DNA from: Lasiosphaeria ovina
Taxonomy: Eukaryota; Ascomycota; Sordariomycetes; Sordariales; Lasiosphaeriaceae
Assembly: GCA_033439765.1 (NCBI GenBank)
Contig: JAULSN010000001.1
Location: 6,944,001 to 7,008,000 of the forward strand
Length of the DNA: 64,000 bases
Direction of reading: 5' to 3'
In this document: piece by piece, positions 44,425 through 55,562 of the stretch
How positions within the stretch are numbered: position 1 is the stretch's first letter
How the letters are laid out: each line of letters opens with the position of its first letter
Notes under the pieces: generated by a model
The model's input: only the letters and a program-made list of their open reading frames with translations
Database searches by the model: none
Told to the model about the DNA's origin: nothing
Translations under genes and position numbers: made by a program

Positions 44425-45780
44425 AACCAGTTGGACTCCGCTATTCACGCCTGTATGACGCAAGAGAAGAGAGGATCGGGGCGAAAAAGACTGTCAATTT
44501 GTCCTAGGTTATGGATCTATGTTAGAGGAACTTCCCGCATATCGGCACCGTCGATTCGCGCCGCCTGAAACCTTTTTGCGAGACTTGCGATCGGCCCCCT
44601 GTAGGGATCATACGGACGCCTATGACTTGACTCCATGACGCGGAGGATCCCTTTGTTGATGTATTGGTTGATCCCATACATGGGAGCGGGAATGCGAAAC
44701 CCAGATGCGGCAGAGCGTTGAGGAAAGCCATATGTCTCACATTTGCACTGGACCACGATACTCCCCGACCCTGACTTTCTGCCATAACTTCACTTATCAT
44801 TTCCCCAACGCGTTGTTATGTCTGGGTTTCGTATTCCCTCATGCAGTCAGGTGATTTGGTGAGCTGCAGGGGACCACCATGACGACCACAATGCCGGCCC
44901 TTCCACACCCACACCACATCAGGGCCAACACGGATCCGGGTAGCTGATATCCTCGTCTCCGTGTTTGCGGGCATCCTCGCCTCGGGATCATAGGCGGCGA
45001 CGCCCCTGAGCGCGGCTCTTGTGCCAGGCAGCTGTCGCACGCCCAGGACCTCGCCGGTTCCCTTTCGATACCATCGCCCGCCCCAAGCCGAGCTCCTCTT
45101 CGCCCATCCAAAGAAACCCAAGAACTGTGAACACAAACCGTAGGCCATCTCCGTTAATGTCGAACGATGCGACCCCGAAGCCGATCAAACTCCCATGTCC
45201 TTAGAGCCCAAAACGAAGCGACACCTAGCTCTTTCTGAGATCCGGCTCTCGTCTGGCTTGCGTAACCTTGGCAGCTATCCCCACGAAAAAACACTGCCAA
45301 ACTACGACTCAATCAAACATACGCAATAACGGTCTTACGAGAGCCAGATTTTGCAAGCTTGTGCGCCTGATTCAGGGTTCTGGTTCCGGCGCTAAACCTG
45401 GCAGTTCTACGATCTTGGCACCTGAACCGGCAATTGAACCAGCAATGCGGCTGGTCCGGCAATCGATCCAGGCCTTGCAACCGACCTGCCAACGGATCTG
45501 GGCCGGGGTGGGTGTGGGTTGTTATCTGTAGATCGGCCTTGGTCCTGGATCCGGGGCCGGCTGTGGAGCCAGTTGTGGGGCTGGTTCCAGCGTGGGTCCC
45601 GGCAACGGCTGTGGTTCAGGTTCAGTCCTGGCAACGGCAATTGAACCGCACAGGCTCCGGCTTCTGCCCTGGTTTGTGTGTGAGTACAAGCCCTAATTGG
45701 CCAGGGACAGCCTTGGCAGCGCTCCCCACGAAAAACCGTGCAAAACGTCGACTCGATCGCAAGTACTCACAGCGATCGGG
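44425..45780. other. Intergenic region with an internal direct repeat
   Basis: No gene was supported. About 60 bases at 45270-45330 recur imperfectly at 45711-45777 (CTTGGCAGC, TCCCCACGAAAAA, CGACTC.ATC). Between them lies a stretch built from GGC/CCGGCAA-like words. The second copy abuts the WD40 tail at 45790. Confidence 0.45.
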
Positions 45781-45789
45781 ACACCCGGG

Positions 45790-46092
45790 TCAAGGGACAC
45801 CACGATCAAGATTTGGGATGCGGCGACGGGCGCATGCACGCAGACGCTCGAGGGGCATAGCGATCCTTTGGAATTTATTACTTCCTGGTCGGGCGACGTG
45901 GGAAACCCCTATCGTCAAGACTATGGTATAGACTTGGACGGCAGGTGGATTAAGCGGGGATCAGAAAACTGGCTGTGGCTTCCTCCGGGATGCCGACGGG
46001 GAGTTTCGGCCGTAGCGGCATCTACGATCGCTATTGGCTGTACTTCTGGACGTGTCTTAATTACGACGTTCCCGACAGACAACCAGTGCTGA
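45790..46092 (+). pseudogene. Truncated 3' end of a NACHT-WD40 receptor, not visibly mutated
   Basis: The frame reads DTTIKIWDAATGACTQTLEG, the end of a WD40 unit. It continues with the family-specific tail: DYGIDLDGRWIKRGSENWLWLPP, AVAASTIAIGCTSGRVLI, and a stop at 46090-46092. This is how fungal HET-E/HNWD-type receptors usually end. The upstream half of the gene is missing: the frame before 45790 is unrelated. Unlike the copy at 40.9-41.5 kb it shows no in-frame stops, so it escaped or predates RIP. Confidence 0.7.
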
Positions 46093-46255
46093 CCTCTATC
46101 TCTCTCATTTTTTCTATCATAGCGTGCCACAGGAGGGGCCCGGGGGGCTCCTTTAGTTTATAGCCGTCAATAGTATTCCAGAGTCTTCCAGGTCTTAAGT
46201 TCTGATCAGTTTAGGCGCTCCCTTTCATCCTGAAGACGGGCGGCTCCAGATGGGC
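45955..46255 (+). repeat. NLR 3' end, copy 2 of a dispersed direct repeat
   Basis: The partner of 41461-41800. It covers the receptor C-terminus and about 160 bases of 3' sequence. Together the two copies bracket a 4.1-kb block with the HET gene. Confidence 0.7.
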
Positions 46256-47143
46256 AGCTGAATGCCGAGATCGGTACCCGGTCTTCAGCCGCATCGGAAT
46301 CGGCCGGTCTTGTTTCCGGTTGGCTGCTGCTCTGGCGCCTCTGGTAGCTCTCGTGTCTGCCGAATCTGCAACATCCGCCTCGTTTACCCACACAACAACA
46401 CCAGAGCAACGCTCGTAACCTGTTTCCCGGCCATAGCCATTGCCCAGTCTCAAAACTGGCTATACATGCAAAAGCCCGCGCGAGAGCGTTGGCGCCCGCT
46501 TTTTGTCTTCTTGTGCCCACTCGAAGCGATGGAGAGGGGTCCCACATACCGACAGCCCGGCCGAGGCGTCGGGTAGGTTGCGGTACAGACTTGACGCCCA
46601 CCAAAGCGAGTTGAGGGGGTCCTCCCACCCACGGCTGTTCAGGTGTAGGAAGCTCAACAGAGCCTCTCTGTTCAGGGGCCCCTTTGACTTCAGACTATCG
46701 AGAAGCTGACGCGGAGTCATGTGAGGGATAACCTCAGTCTCAGCCAAGAGCTGCTTGTTGAGATGCAAGCTCAGTGGTGCACTCGTCGAATGCCCTTCTC
46801 CGACTGACAATTGGACGTACGACTATCTATCTGACGTAGTCGTGGCTGCTGGTAGTTTCATATACTAACCATTTAAACAGTCGGCCATCGACAGAGCGCC
46901 TGACGAGTGGCAGGACCAAGTAGGCGATATGCGCTGAACTTTGGCAGCATTTGTGCCGGAGTCCGTCCAGGCTCTGCAAACCCCTTGCTCATCGAACGCG
47001 GCCTGAAGGGAGTCTTCAAATAACATCACGGTCGTAAAGCCCCGGAGAAAGTGAATTTAGGTTTCTGAATCGTTCAAAAGGTTGACGAAAATAACCGGGC
47101 GACTTAGGCCGAGCCAAGGAGTGACCCCTTTGCCGCCTATTTG
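46256..47143. other. Region with one possible gene fragment
   Basis: A minus-strand frame at 46460-46810 (116 codons) has protein-like composition (PHMTPRQLLDSLKSKGPLNR, FLHLNSRGWEDPLNSLWWAS), but no family that I recognise, no clear start context and no neighbouring exons. It may be a fragment of another decayed gene. The rest is without features. Confidence 0.35.
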
Positions 47144-48340
47144 TCACCATGTTGTCGCTCTTCGGCGGCCAAAGTCAAACAGACGCCTTAGTTCAGACCG
47201 TGTATCCCCTGAGGTTTCTCCATACATCTTCGATGCGGAGGATAGCAGTTGGAACCATCCAGGAACGCGAGAGCCTTCTTTCAGGAGAGCCTCCTCGATG
47301 ATTTCCAATACCTCTGCAAATATCTCTATGTCTTCTTCAGTGTGAGCCCAGCTACCGATGGCCGATCCAAGGGCAACAATGAGGAGCTGGCCCGCGGGCA
47401 CTCGGGAGCCCAAGGAATTGACCGAACCGGTTGAGACAACAGGTTTTCCGTAGTAACGGAGGTGAGATAGCGGGAGTGACCATGAGATTCCACAATTGCT
47501 GTCGACGTTGGGATTGTCAAGTCCAATGGTGACGATGCCGCCCCGGGCGATGAGCGGATCCTTCTGCCGGATTCTGGTGGCTTTGTCGCCTAGGATTTCA
47601 AAATCTGGGTAGAGATGCCATGAGGACATTGCGAGCAGGACCTCGCCGCTCCAGACAGCCATCGTTTGCCCAGTCACAATATTCTCCATGAATTGCAGAG
47701 CAGTCTTCCAGGCGTCAGTGACGGCACACAAAATGTCTTCGTTTGGCGTTATTCCGATGTTAAAGTTGTCGAGGATCAGCATGAGCTGTTTCTGCTTCTT
47801 CAGAAAGGCAGTGTCTGCGGACTCCAACCACGCCCTAGCAGGCAGACCTTTGTCAGGGGACGCAACATCAATGAGAAAAGTTCCGTTCTCTCACCTGGCA
47901 CTAGCATCCTAGTCGGCGAGTTGCTCACGGGTTATCTAAACAGCAGAAGCCGTGATATCCCCCGCGCTGATCATATCGCGGTCCAGACTGGCTCTCAGCG
48001 TAGTCTTGCGTCGTTCCACTAGCTCGGCCCATACCGACACGGCCTTGGACTTCCATATCCGCGACAGCATGCAAGCAAGGAGATGGAGGGCCACCGTGCT
48101 CTTGCCCGAAGTTGCGGATGCCCATAGCGACGTCGCGTCCAACCACACATGGTCTCAAAAAGCGCCGTCTAGGGGAGGCCCCTAGGTATTGACCGCTAGG
48201 TTCTCGGCGATTTCAGAAGCCCTCTTTCCGTATACCTTGATCAGATTGGGGGTGTCGGGCAACCGAGGGCGCCCACAAGAACGGCCAATCGTGGCAGCAT
48301 GCATTATCATCACTGTGACCCGAGCGCTGGTTCGTCGGTG
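47144..48340 (-). pseudogene. Decayed conserved fungal gene of unknown function with RIP-type stops
   Basis: Pieces of one protein follow in order on the minus strand. The first is MHAATIGRSCGRPRLPDTPN..LIKVYGKRASEIAENL near 48300-48200. The second is VWLDATSLWASATSGKSTVA..LHLLACMLSRIW with AVSVWAELVERRK at 48150-47960. After a GTGAGA..CTAG intron comes a 227-codon part from about 47840 (TAFLKKQKQLMLILDNFN; LSHLRYYGKPVVSTGSV). Disablements: a frame change between the first two parts, and TAG at 47936-47938 and 47909-47911 in ITASAV-stop-ITREQLAD-stop-DASAR, where Gln and Trp codons would be expected. Intact relatives, as I remember them, are uncharacterised proteins of Pezizomycotina. No function is proposed. 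Confidence 0.6.
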
Positions 48341-48600
48341 GCCCTAGTTCTTCCGACAAAACGTGTGCATGCCTGAGCTGCTGAGCAGGCCTGAGGGACG
48401 TCAACGAATGGTATTTACCGGCAGATGAATGGTGGAGATTGATGCCTTACGTCTAAAATGCACTTCTACAGCTCTTGAACACAAAGTGAAGCTTTGGCAT
48501 AATATTATCCTGTCCGGTCAGTCCACCCAGTTTAACATGTGCTCCCACGCAAAAGAATACATTTACGCGCGACTTCGCGCCAACCCACCAGGGCTTTGTT

Positions 48601-51600
48601 TTACCCCCGGCTAAAGAACACAGTCCTAATCACCACACGAGATAGAGCGAATGAGGTATACGCAAAAATACCAACAACGACAAGAGACAGTTTCCATCGT
48701 CTAGCAACCTTCCCAACAAGGGAAGTAGCTCGAGCATGGCCAACTTCTTCTCCAGTATTCAAATTCTCAGCTTCTTCGTCTTCATTTTGAGCCTGAGAAC
48801 CCAGGGTCATGTCGTATTTACCCTCAGAAACTCTGTGTGGCGGTCAGTAATTATAATCTTGCCGGTATAATTGAGTGAGCCGCGTTGGTGTTGAAAGGTC
48901 AACTTACTCGGCGACAAACGACTGGATAGCGTCGAATCTGAGATTGTCCTCGCGGGATAGTTCCGATACAAATTGGACCATGGAAAAGAAGCTCGGCGTT
49001 CTAACGTTCTTGTCAATATATCCTTCTAGGTTAGATCTCCAGATTCGGGAAAAAACGTTCATAGGTGAAGTTTTCGCTGCAAGGGCTGCCCCAAAGAGGA
49101 GCTTATGACCTCGGGCACAGTCAAACAAAGTGCGTGGCAGCGGTCCAAACAAGGCATCAGCTTCTCCCTTGGCGGAGAAAAGCGTCTCCATGGAAAATCC
49201 TGCGGCGGTGAGAAACCTGGCGATGTGCAGCAAGCATTGGGTGCTGCGATGATAAATAGCGACATCAATTGCAGCAAGTCTCGAGAACCTAGTCCGTTTC
49301 TGCAGGCACTCCAACGACCGACTTGGGCCAAGGTGATTCAAAAGGCCCTCGAGAACCAGTTTGTGTTTGTCGTTTACACAGAGTAGGAAAAATACGCCAG
49401 GGTCAACGAGTCCAGGGTAGAGGCGCGACGGGTCTTGGTCGACGAGAAGAAGGACAAGGGCCAAGTTGTTGTATTTGACCGCATCCCACAATATGCGGCC
49501 CGTCTCGGAATACTTCTGTTCAAATGAGCTAGTGATAAGCCAGCCGGGAGAAACATGCCAGGACCAATGGAGGGACGATGGGGGGATATTCATAGCGAAT
49601 AGCATGTCAAAGTATTGGCCGGCATCTTTTGGTTGGCTTTTGGCAAACCGGGCACCAAGAAATTGGAACGCCCCCTCGTCCACCAAGTTTATCCCGTACT
49701 GTGTCGACTTTTGTACGACCCTCCGGAAGGCAGGAGCGTCATTGGCCGCCGCCGCCGCCGCCAAGGCATCGAAAACTATTGTCAATGGTTGGGTCTTGGA
49801 CATGACAAACCCCAGCGAATGGCCGACGCTGAGATGTTGCGCTGCGGCTTTAGAGTTGAAAGTAAACATGATGGCCTTGAGGGTCTCGGTGTCATATGGT
49901 GCCGCTTCCGCCGAGGTTGCCAAATCCTTGCAGGCCTCGATGACTGCCACCTGCAAATGAGGTTCGGGAAAGGAAAACAATGGGGTGAGCAAGTGCGCGA
50001 TGAAGTTGGGGTCACCGACGTCTATGAAGAATTCCATCCCTTGACGCAACTGCCAGATGAGACGTTCGGTATATTTTGGTCCGTGAAGGACCATGTGCAT
50101 GGTTTGGAACAGCGAGAAGAGTACTGTCCCGGTACCAAAGTAGAAACATCCGCGGTCAGGATAATTACCACTGGTAATAGGCTCCCTAAAAGCGACTCCC
50201 AATTTGGTCCTTATTTCTGGATCTTCGTCCACGATGGAAAGAAAGAACTCCCAGATAGAAGGCTGCATGCTGCCCCAGCATCTGATGGCAAAGGCTTCTA
50301 GTGGCGGTATGTCGACGGTTTGAGGGATATGCGAGATGTCATCCAAACTCACGCCAGGATACATAGTTATGGTTGCAAGAAAGCTATCGTGCCCGTGGTA
50401 GAGTTGTTTCCAGAGCGATCTGGTGGCAGCTACGCTGCCCACTTTAAGGGAGAAGTCGAGCGGTGAACCAAACAAGTTGCAAAGATACCCCGCTATTTGG
50501 TATGTTTCACAATGCATGTCCTGTGGGGCAACACCGTCTGCCAGAATAGAGCAAATCTCGTCGACATCATCGTCTGGAAATGCGAATAAGTAGTGAAGAG
50601 GGATTTGCCCGCTGCCGGACTTAAACCGGCTCATGCAGGAACGTCCTCTGTGGGCGCCGGTTAGAATGCGAACGGCGTTGGTATTCCCAAAGTATGAGGC
50701 CAACATCAGTGGTGAGACGAGGTTCTCCTCCCCGAGAGATTCGATATGGAAGTTGAGCGAGACGCCGAACTCGTCGAGGAGTTCGCAAATAAGTTCCAGG
50801 TGGTCGGTAGATTGCTCCTTGCCGAATATGATGGCAGCCGAGATGAGCAGATCGTAGTCAGTGACCGCTCCAGGGGGGCTGTGCAAACTTTTGAGGGACT
50901 CGATCCTTGCTCCTAGAACCTTTTCTATTCGCTCGTCGTGGATTGCACCATAGCCAACAATATCCCACGATGTATCATCAGAACGTTCGAGTTCGGTTGT
51001 TTCGCATAATCGATCATAGACCAGTGTCGCCCAGTGGAGACGCACACTAAAACAAACCTGGTGAGCCAGATAATTATCCGGATACTGTTTGTCCAGTGAT
51101 TCCAGAGCGCCGAAAAGCTCTGGGTTGATGTCCGCGATTGCCGTAGGTGGTAAGCAGGGATCTCGACGCGAGCTCGCTTGGTCTTCCTCAAGAGATATCG
51201 AGTACAGCGCTTCGTGGAATCGTCGATATATAGTCTGAGCAGGGGTGCTGCCTCTACGCGCCGCTTCCAAGAGATCCTCGCAGCATTGGTCAAAGTTGAT
51301 CACGCCACACCCAAAAACATGGGATAGCGCAGAAACAAGATAGTACTCGCTCGTGTCCTGGAACATGTCCTCGGTCCACAAACGCAATATGTCTTGAATC
51401 GGTTTTAGATCGTTGTGTCCAAGTCGAAAGCATCTTAAGACCCCTAGAAGATCGAAAGCTAGGAGAGGTTCCTTCTGCAGGTGGGTGAGCATTTGGTTGT
51501 CTGGTGTAACTATTGAAGGGGCGATAAATAATTAGCACCTACCTTGAAAAGCGAGGGCATGTCGATATTCGATCCGCTGTTGATCATCATCTTACTGCCC

Positions 51601-52878
51601 TGGTCCAAGAATGCTGACGTCTTTGATGTAAATACTCCTTCCAATGAAGGAGCCGTGGTGAAACTTTCCTGGCTATCCTGGCCGAGAAGCGCAAGAATGT
51701 CAGGAAGGTTGTCGCATCTTGACGAGGAATCAGACAAGCACACTTCAAGTACCCTCAAAACTGTCTCGTTCCACTCTTCTTCACCAATGTAGTCGCGGAG
51801 AAAGGACAGCGATGTTACTGAGTCCGATGTGACCTTTCTCTCATCAAATGGAAGACCGGTGATACGGCACGAAGAAATAGTTTCGATCAGAACCACCCCA
51901 AAAGAGAAAATATCAAGCTTTCTCAGCTCCGGGTCGTGTAGGTTTAGTAGGTCGGAGGAGGACATAGCGTAAAGCTCTGGTGCCTTATATCCATCCGTCT
52001 CCCCAGAGTCTCGGCCGAAGAGAATGCGGTTGTCTGGGGTAGCCGCGTTTCTGATAATTGACGAGCCGAAGTCGGAAATCTTAGCATGGTAGCTTTCGCC
52101 ATGGTTGCCGGTGCCGAACACAAGAATATTGTCTGGCTTCAAATCGGTGTGAAAGATTGCATTCTGGTGAAGTGCGTGTAGACCGCTGGCAACATCAACG
52201 AGAAGCGATTTTCTCAGCGCATAACCATGATCATGGTACCCAGAAGCGGCATTAGCTGAGAGATCATCAGTTTCATTAGCCTTGCTAATGTCGAGAAACT
52301 TTGTGAGAGTTCCGCCCGTGGCAAGTTCGACGACCAGAAACGGCGTTGAGTGGAAGGCAGAATCTGGCCAAGATCCAACGTCAAGTAGCTCCAAGATGAA
52401 GGGGGAATCCTTCATCGTCTCCATGACCTGAATCTCGCGCAGCATTGTCCGCAAAGCCCTCGGGTCGGCCGCATAGCCAGCTACTGGGTTGACTGGAGAG
52501 AAAGTTGGCTTCAGACGCTTTATGGCGACGACGCGCGGTTTGCCGTCATGCTTGATCGTTTTCTTTTGCACATCAAAGAAGCCACCGACGCCAAGCTCGC
52601 CCTCAAAAGTCTGATCCATGAAGTAAGGATGTATATTGCCAAGTACCGGGATGGACTCTAGATGTGAGACCAATAGTGAAACATAGTCGGAATTGGAACG
52701 ATCCGATTTTGCTGGCTCGACAGCTGGGCCATCACGAAACCACGCTTGTTCTGGGCCGCCGACTGGGGTTGCCTGGACATTATCAATTAGGCTCGTTGTT
52801 CTTTCCGTTGGTTAGGTAATTTATTTAACCAGCAAACTGGTAAATAACCTGTTGGGCACTTACACTGCTCGAGTCCAT
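48601..52878 (-). CDS. Protein kinase fused to a long helical-repeat region and a C-terminal membrane helix
   Basis: Exons 52864-52878, 51543-52772, 48908-51474 and 48601-48832, all GT-AG, give 1347 residues in frame. The kinase domain has the glycine loop GELGVGG (about residue 64), VAIK with the ATP lysine (90), FHTDLKPDN (213; HTD instead of HRD), DFG (239) and APE (269). It therefore looks active, but lacks the arginine of RD kinases. After SLFK comes some 850 residues of helix pairs with ankyrin-like patches (SPLMLASYFGNTNAVRILTG; LEAFAIRCWGSM). The last exon adds an acidic linker and one hydrophobic segment (WKLSLVVVGIFAYTSFALS), predicting a tail anchor. Its setting beside HET and NLR sequences suggests a role in non-self response; that is inference. 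Confidence 0.78.
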
Positions 52879-53723
52879 GTTCAGAACCAACCACGTAGAC
52901 CTAGATTTGGGACCGGCTGGTCTGATGCGGGCGGGCTGTTTGATGAGAATCTCAAAATATTACAGGCGTGCGTGGGCTGAAAATAAGGTCTACGACTCCG
53001 CAGTTTTATCGTCCCGTCTTATCCTCGCACAAAAAACGCCTCAATTTTGGGATGGTCCAATCAATAGCGGAAAGCACCACCCCCAACACACCCCCTCCCA
53101 CCTTCCTTTCATTTTGCCTCCCTCTCTTCCAGGCTCCTTCCCCTCCCTCCCCCTCCTTTTTCCTCTGGAGGCCCGACACAGGCAATACACCCACACACCT
53201 ACAAGCACCACGTACCCTCAAATTCGAGCAAAGGAGAAAGGAAAAAGATATATCTGATGGCAGCCCCCGGTTTGCTGTGACCAGATCTGATAAATAAAGG
53301 CTGAGAATCCCCCTTTGATACCCACCGTCTGAGTAATTACCTTTTGGATTCCTCAGGTCATTTCGGCTGACGTGGGCGTTGCCTGCCTGCGTCAGGAAGG
53401 AGGGTGGGCGCGAACCAAGGCACTCGGAAAATGACCAATGGCCTTAGGTAGAACTACAGAAGGCTGCCTGCGCCCGCCTCGCCCTGCTTCGGTGTGCCTC
53501 CTCTCGCCCCGTAAAGCCCAATAATTCTACACAGCCACCAACAGGTGCAGCCCGAAGGTGCCATGCGATAAGGCTCCAAAGAGTACCTGCCATAATTGCC
53601 GTATAAACTGCCTAGACCACATGAAGTCCCTAGTTTAGGGAAGACACTAGGTAATTCGGTGGAGTCTATAAGCTCACGCCCTCAAAGTCTCTCACCATCT
53701 GCCATCACTCCACTCTCCAAAAT
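52879..53723. other. Divergent promoter region between the kinase fusion and the pseudokinase gene
   Basis: About 845 bases between two start codons facing away from each other. It contains long C/T-rich tracts (53080-53160) typical of fungal promoters. No gene was seen. Confidence 0.5.
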
Positions 53724-55088
53724 ATGGTCTCTCCACTGTCGTTGACCGTTAATCTGAACGAGATTGTCAAAAAGGTGCTCGACAAAGTCAAAGATGCGCG
53801 GGATTTTGAACGAGACAGCTCCAATGTTGCAACCGATTTCCTTCGCGAACTGTCTCGCACCGACAGCTACGATAAACTCATCAAGCACCAATCTTTCATC
53901 GATGCCGCCAGCGACCTGCAGCGGGCGATCCTGGCGGATGCTGTCCAGGACGTCTATTGCGGCTGGCACGAGCTGTACACCTTCATTGACCAGCCGCACA
54001 GTCTGACCTCGGCAGCTACGTGGCCCGTCACTCTTGGGAACGGCGAGCCCAAGGGAGTTGGTTCTGCTCCGAGGCGTGACGGGTCGTTTCGCGGCATATA
54101 CTGGGCCTGGAAGGGCAAGTCTAGGACGAAGAGGCTCTTGGATCGTGTCCGTCTATCCAACGAGTACCTCCGGGTATCCGTCAATGAGGTGCTTCGGTAC
54201 CGCGACCTACTTGACCCCCAGTCAGCAGCCTCTAACCTCGTAGCTATTCCCAACACCATCGGTAACACAGGGGCAGGTATGACAGCTTACATCAACCGTC
54301 TCGCCATCCAGCACGGCACGACATCTTCCAACATGAACATCCTGCGAGACTCAGCCTTTGTAGAAACGCAGCAGGATGCCATATTCGGGCCAGCATCGAG
54401 TCTTCGTCGGGCCCTTGCTTCAGGGAGCACGCCGGTGCTGGTCGAATACCTCCCATCCGAGGATTTCTTTCCGCAGTCGGTTGACCGCGCTGTGCGACTG
54501 GCAATGCTGCTAAACCAACCCCCGGCTGAGGGTTTCGGTGTCTTGCCCTGCATCGGTCTCTGCCAGAACAAGGATGCGCGGCGGTTCGAGTTCATGTTTG
54601 ACCTGGCAAGCCCGCTGGCGGATATGCGGCAACACGCCGTCAATGGAACCAAAGCCCAGGTCGACGCCTTTCTCGGCGGATTCCACTCTCTGCACTCGCA
54701 GCTGTCCAGGCTAGACAGAAACGCACAACCAGGGATCCTGAGGCACTACAAATCCCACGAAGCGCGCCTCCACAAGCCCGTGTCCATCGGCCAGCGTCTC
54801 GCACTGGCTGCAGGCCTCGCCAAGACCATCCAGCACCTGCACCAGGCCGACTGGGTGCACGGGAACATCAACAGCGGCAACATCTACTTCTTCCACTCGC
54901 TCCAGGAAAGCCAGCCGGGCAGCAGCAGAGGGCTGCCGACAGTGCGGCTCAAAACCCCGTATCTGTTCGGCTTCCAGTTCACCCGTCTGACGGACGAGTA
55001 TTCGGACCAATGGATGTGGATGCAGCTCCCGTCCATAGACAACTTGCACCGGCACCCCGACCGACAGATTCTACAAAACAACAACCGC

Positions 55089-55146
<58 letters not shown>

Positions 55147-55562
55147 GAAACAGCCACCCAAAGAAACCCCACGCTCCGCACCACGACATCTACTCCCTCG
55201 GCGTCGTGCTGCTCGAGATCGGGCTCGGCCGGCCCGCCGACGAGCTGGTCAAGCTCGCGCCGCACATGGCCGGCGACGACATCCAACGCGTGGCGAGCCA
55301 GATGACGGACGAGCTGAGCGCGACCAAGATGGCCAAACACGTGTTTACCGCACTGGCCGAGACTGCCCTTCCCGGCACCATGGGCGACGCGTATGCCAAT
55401 ATCACGCGCATCTGTCTCGGCGGAGACGTCCAGAACCTTGAGACTAGTAGCAGTGGCGATGATGATGTTGTTGTTGCCGGACAGGAAGATGTCAGCTTGG
55501 CGAACGCGTTCCGGTTGCGCGTCGTCGAGCCGCTGGATAGAATGCTCAGTGTATTGAGCTGA
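53724..55562 (+). CDS. Pseudokinase with an N-terminal helical region (HeLo/MLKL-like layout) and a poly-Asn tract
   Basis: An intronless frame of 612 residues. Residues 1-170 are helical with alternating hydrophobic and charged positions (NLNEIVKKVLDKVKDARDFE; LSNEYLRVSVNEVLRYRDLL), reminiscent of HeLo/HELL four-helix domains. From about 230 a protein-kinase fold follows: VLVEYLPS, LALAAGLAKTIQHLHQADWV, then HGNINSGN at 379-386 in place of HRDLKxxN and FGFQFTR in place of DFG. The catalytic Asp of both motifs is gone, so it is a pseudokinase. Residues about 453-475 are almost pure Asn, between the DFG-like site and DIYSLGVVLLEIGLGRP. Necroptosis effector MLKL has the same order of helical bundle and pseudokinase. 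Fungal HeLo-type proteins cause cell death by membrane damage. The HeLo call needs a profile search. Confidence 0.75.
55080..55146 (+). repeat. (AAC)n microsatellite coding for poly-Asn
   Basis: About 22 AAC triplets, broken once by CGC near the start, inside the pseudokinase gene. The tract is in frame as Asn and likely to vary in length between strains. Confidence 0.95.

Noticed and set aside
48601..51492. Treating the 862-codon frame and the kinase frame as two separate genes
   Set aside because: A 69-base intron with good donor, acceptor and phase joins them, and the ATG of the second frame lies within that intron.
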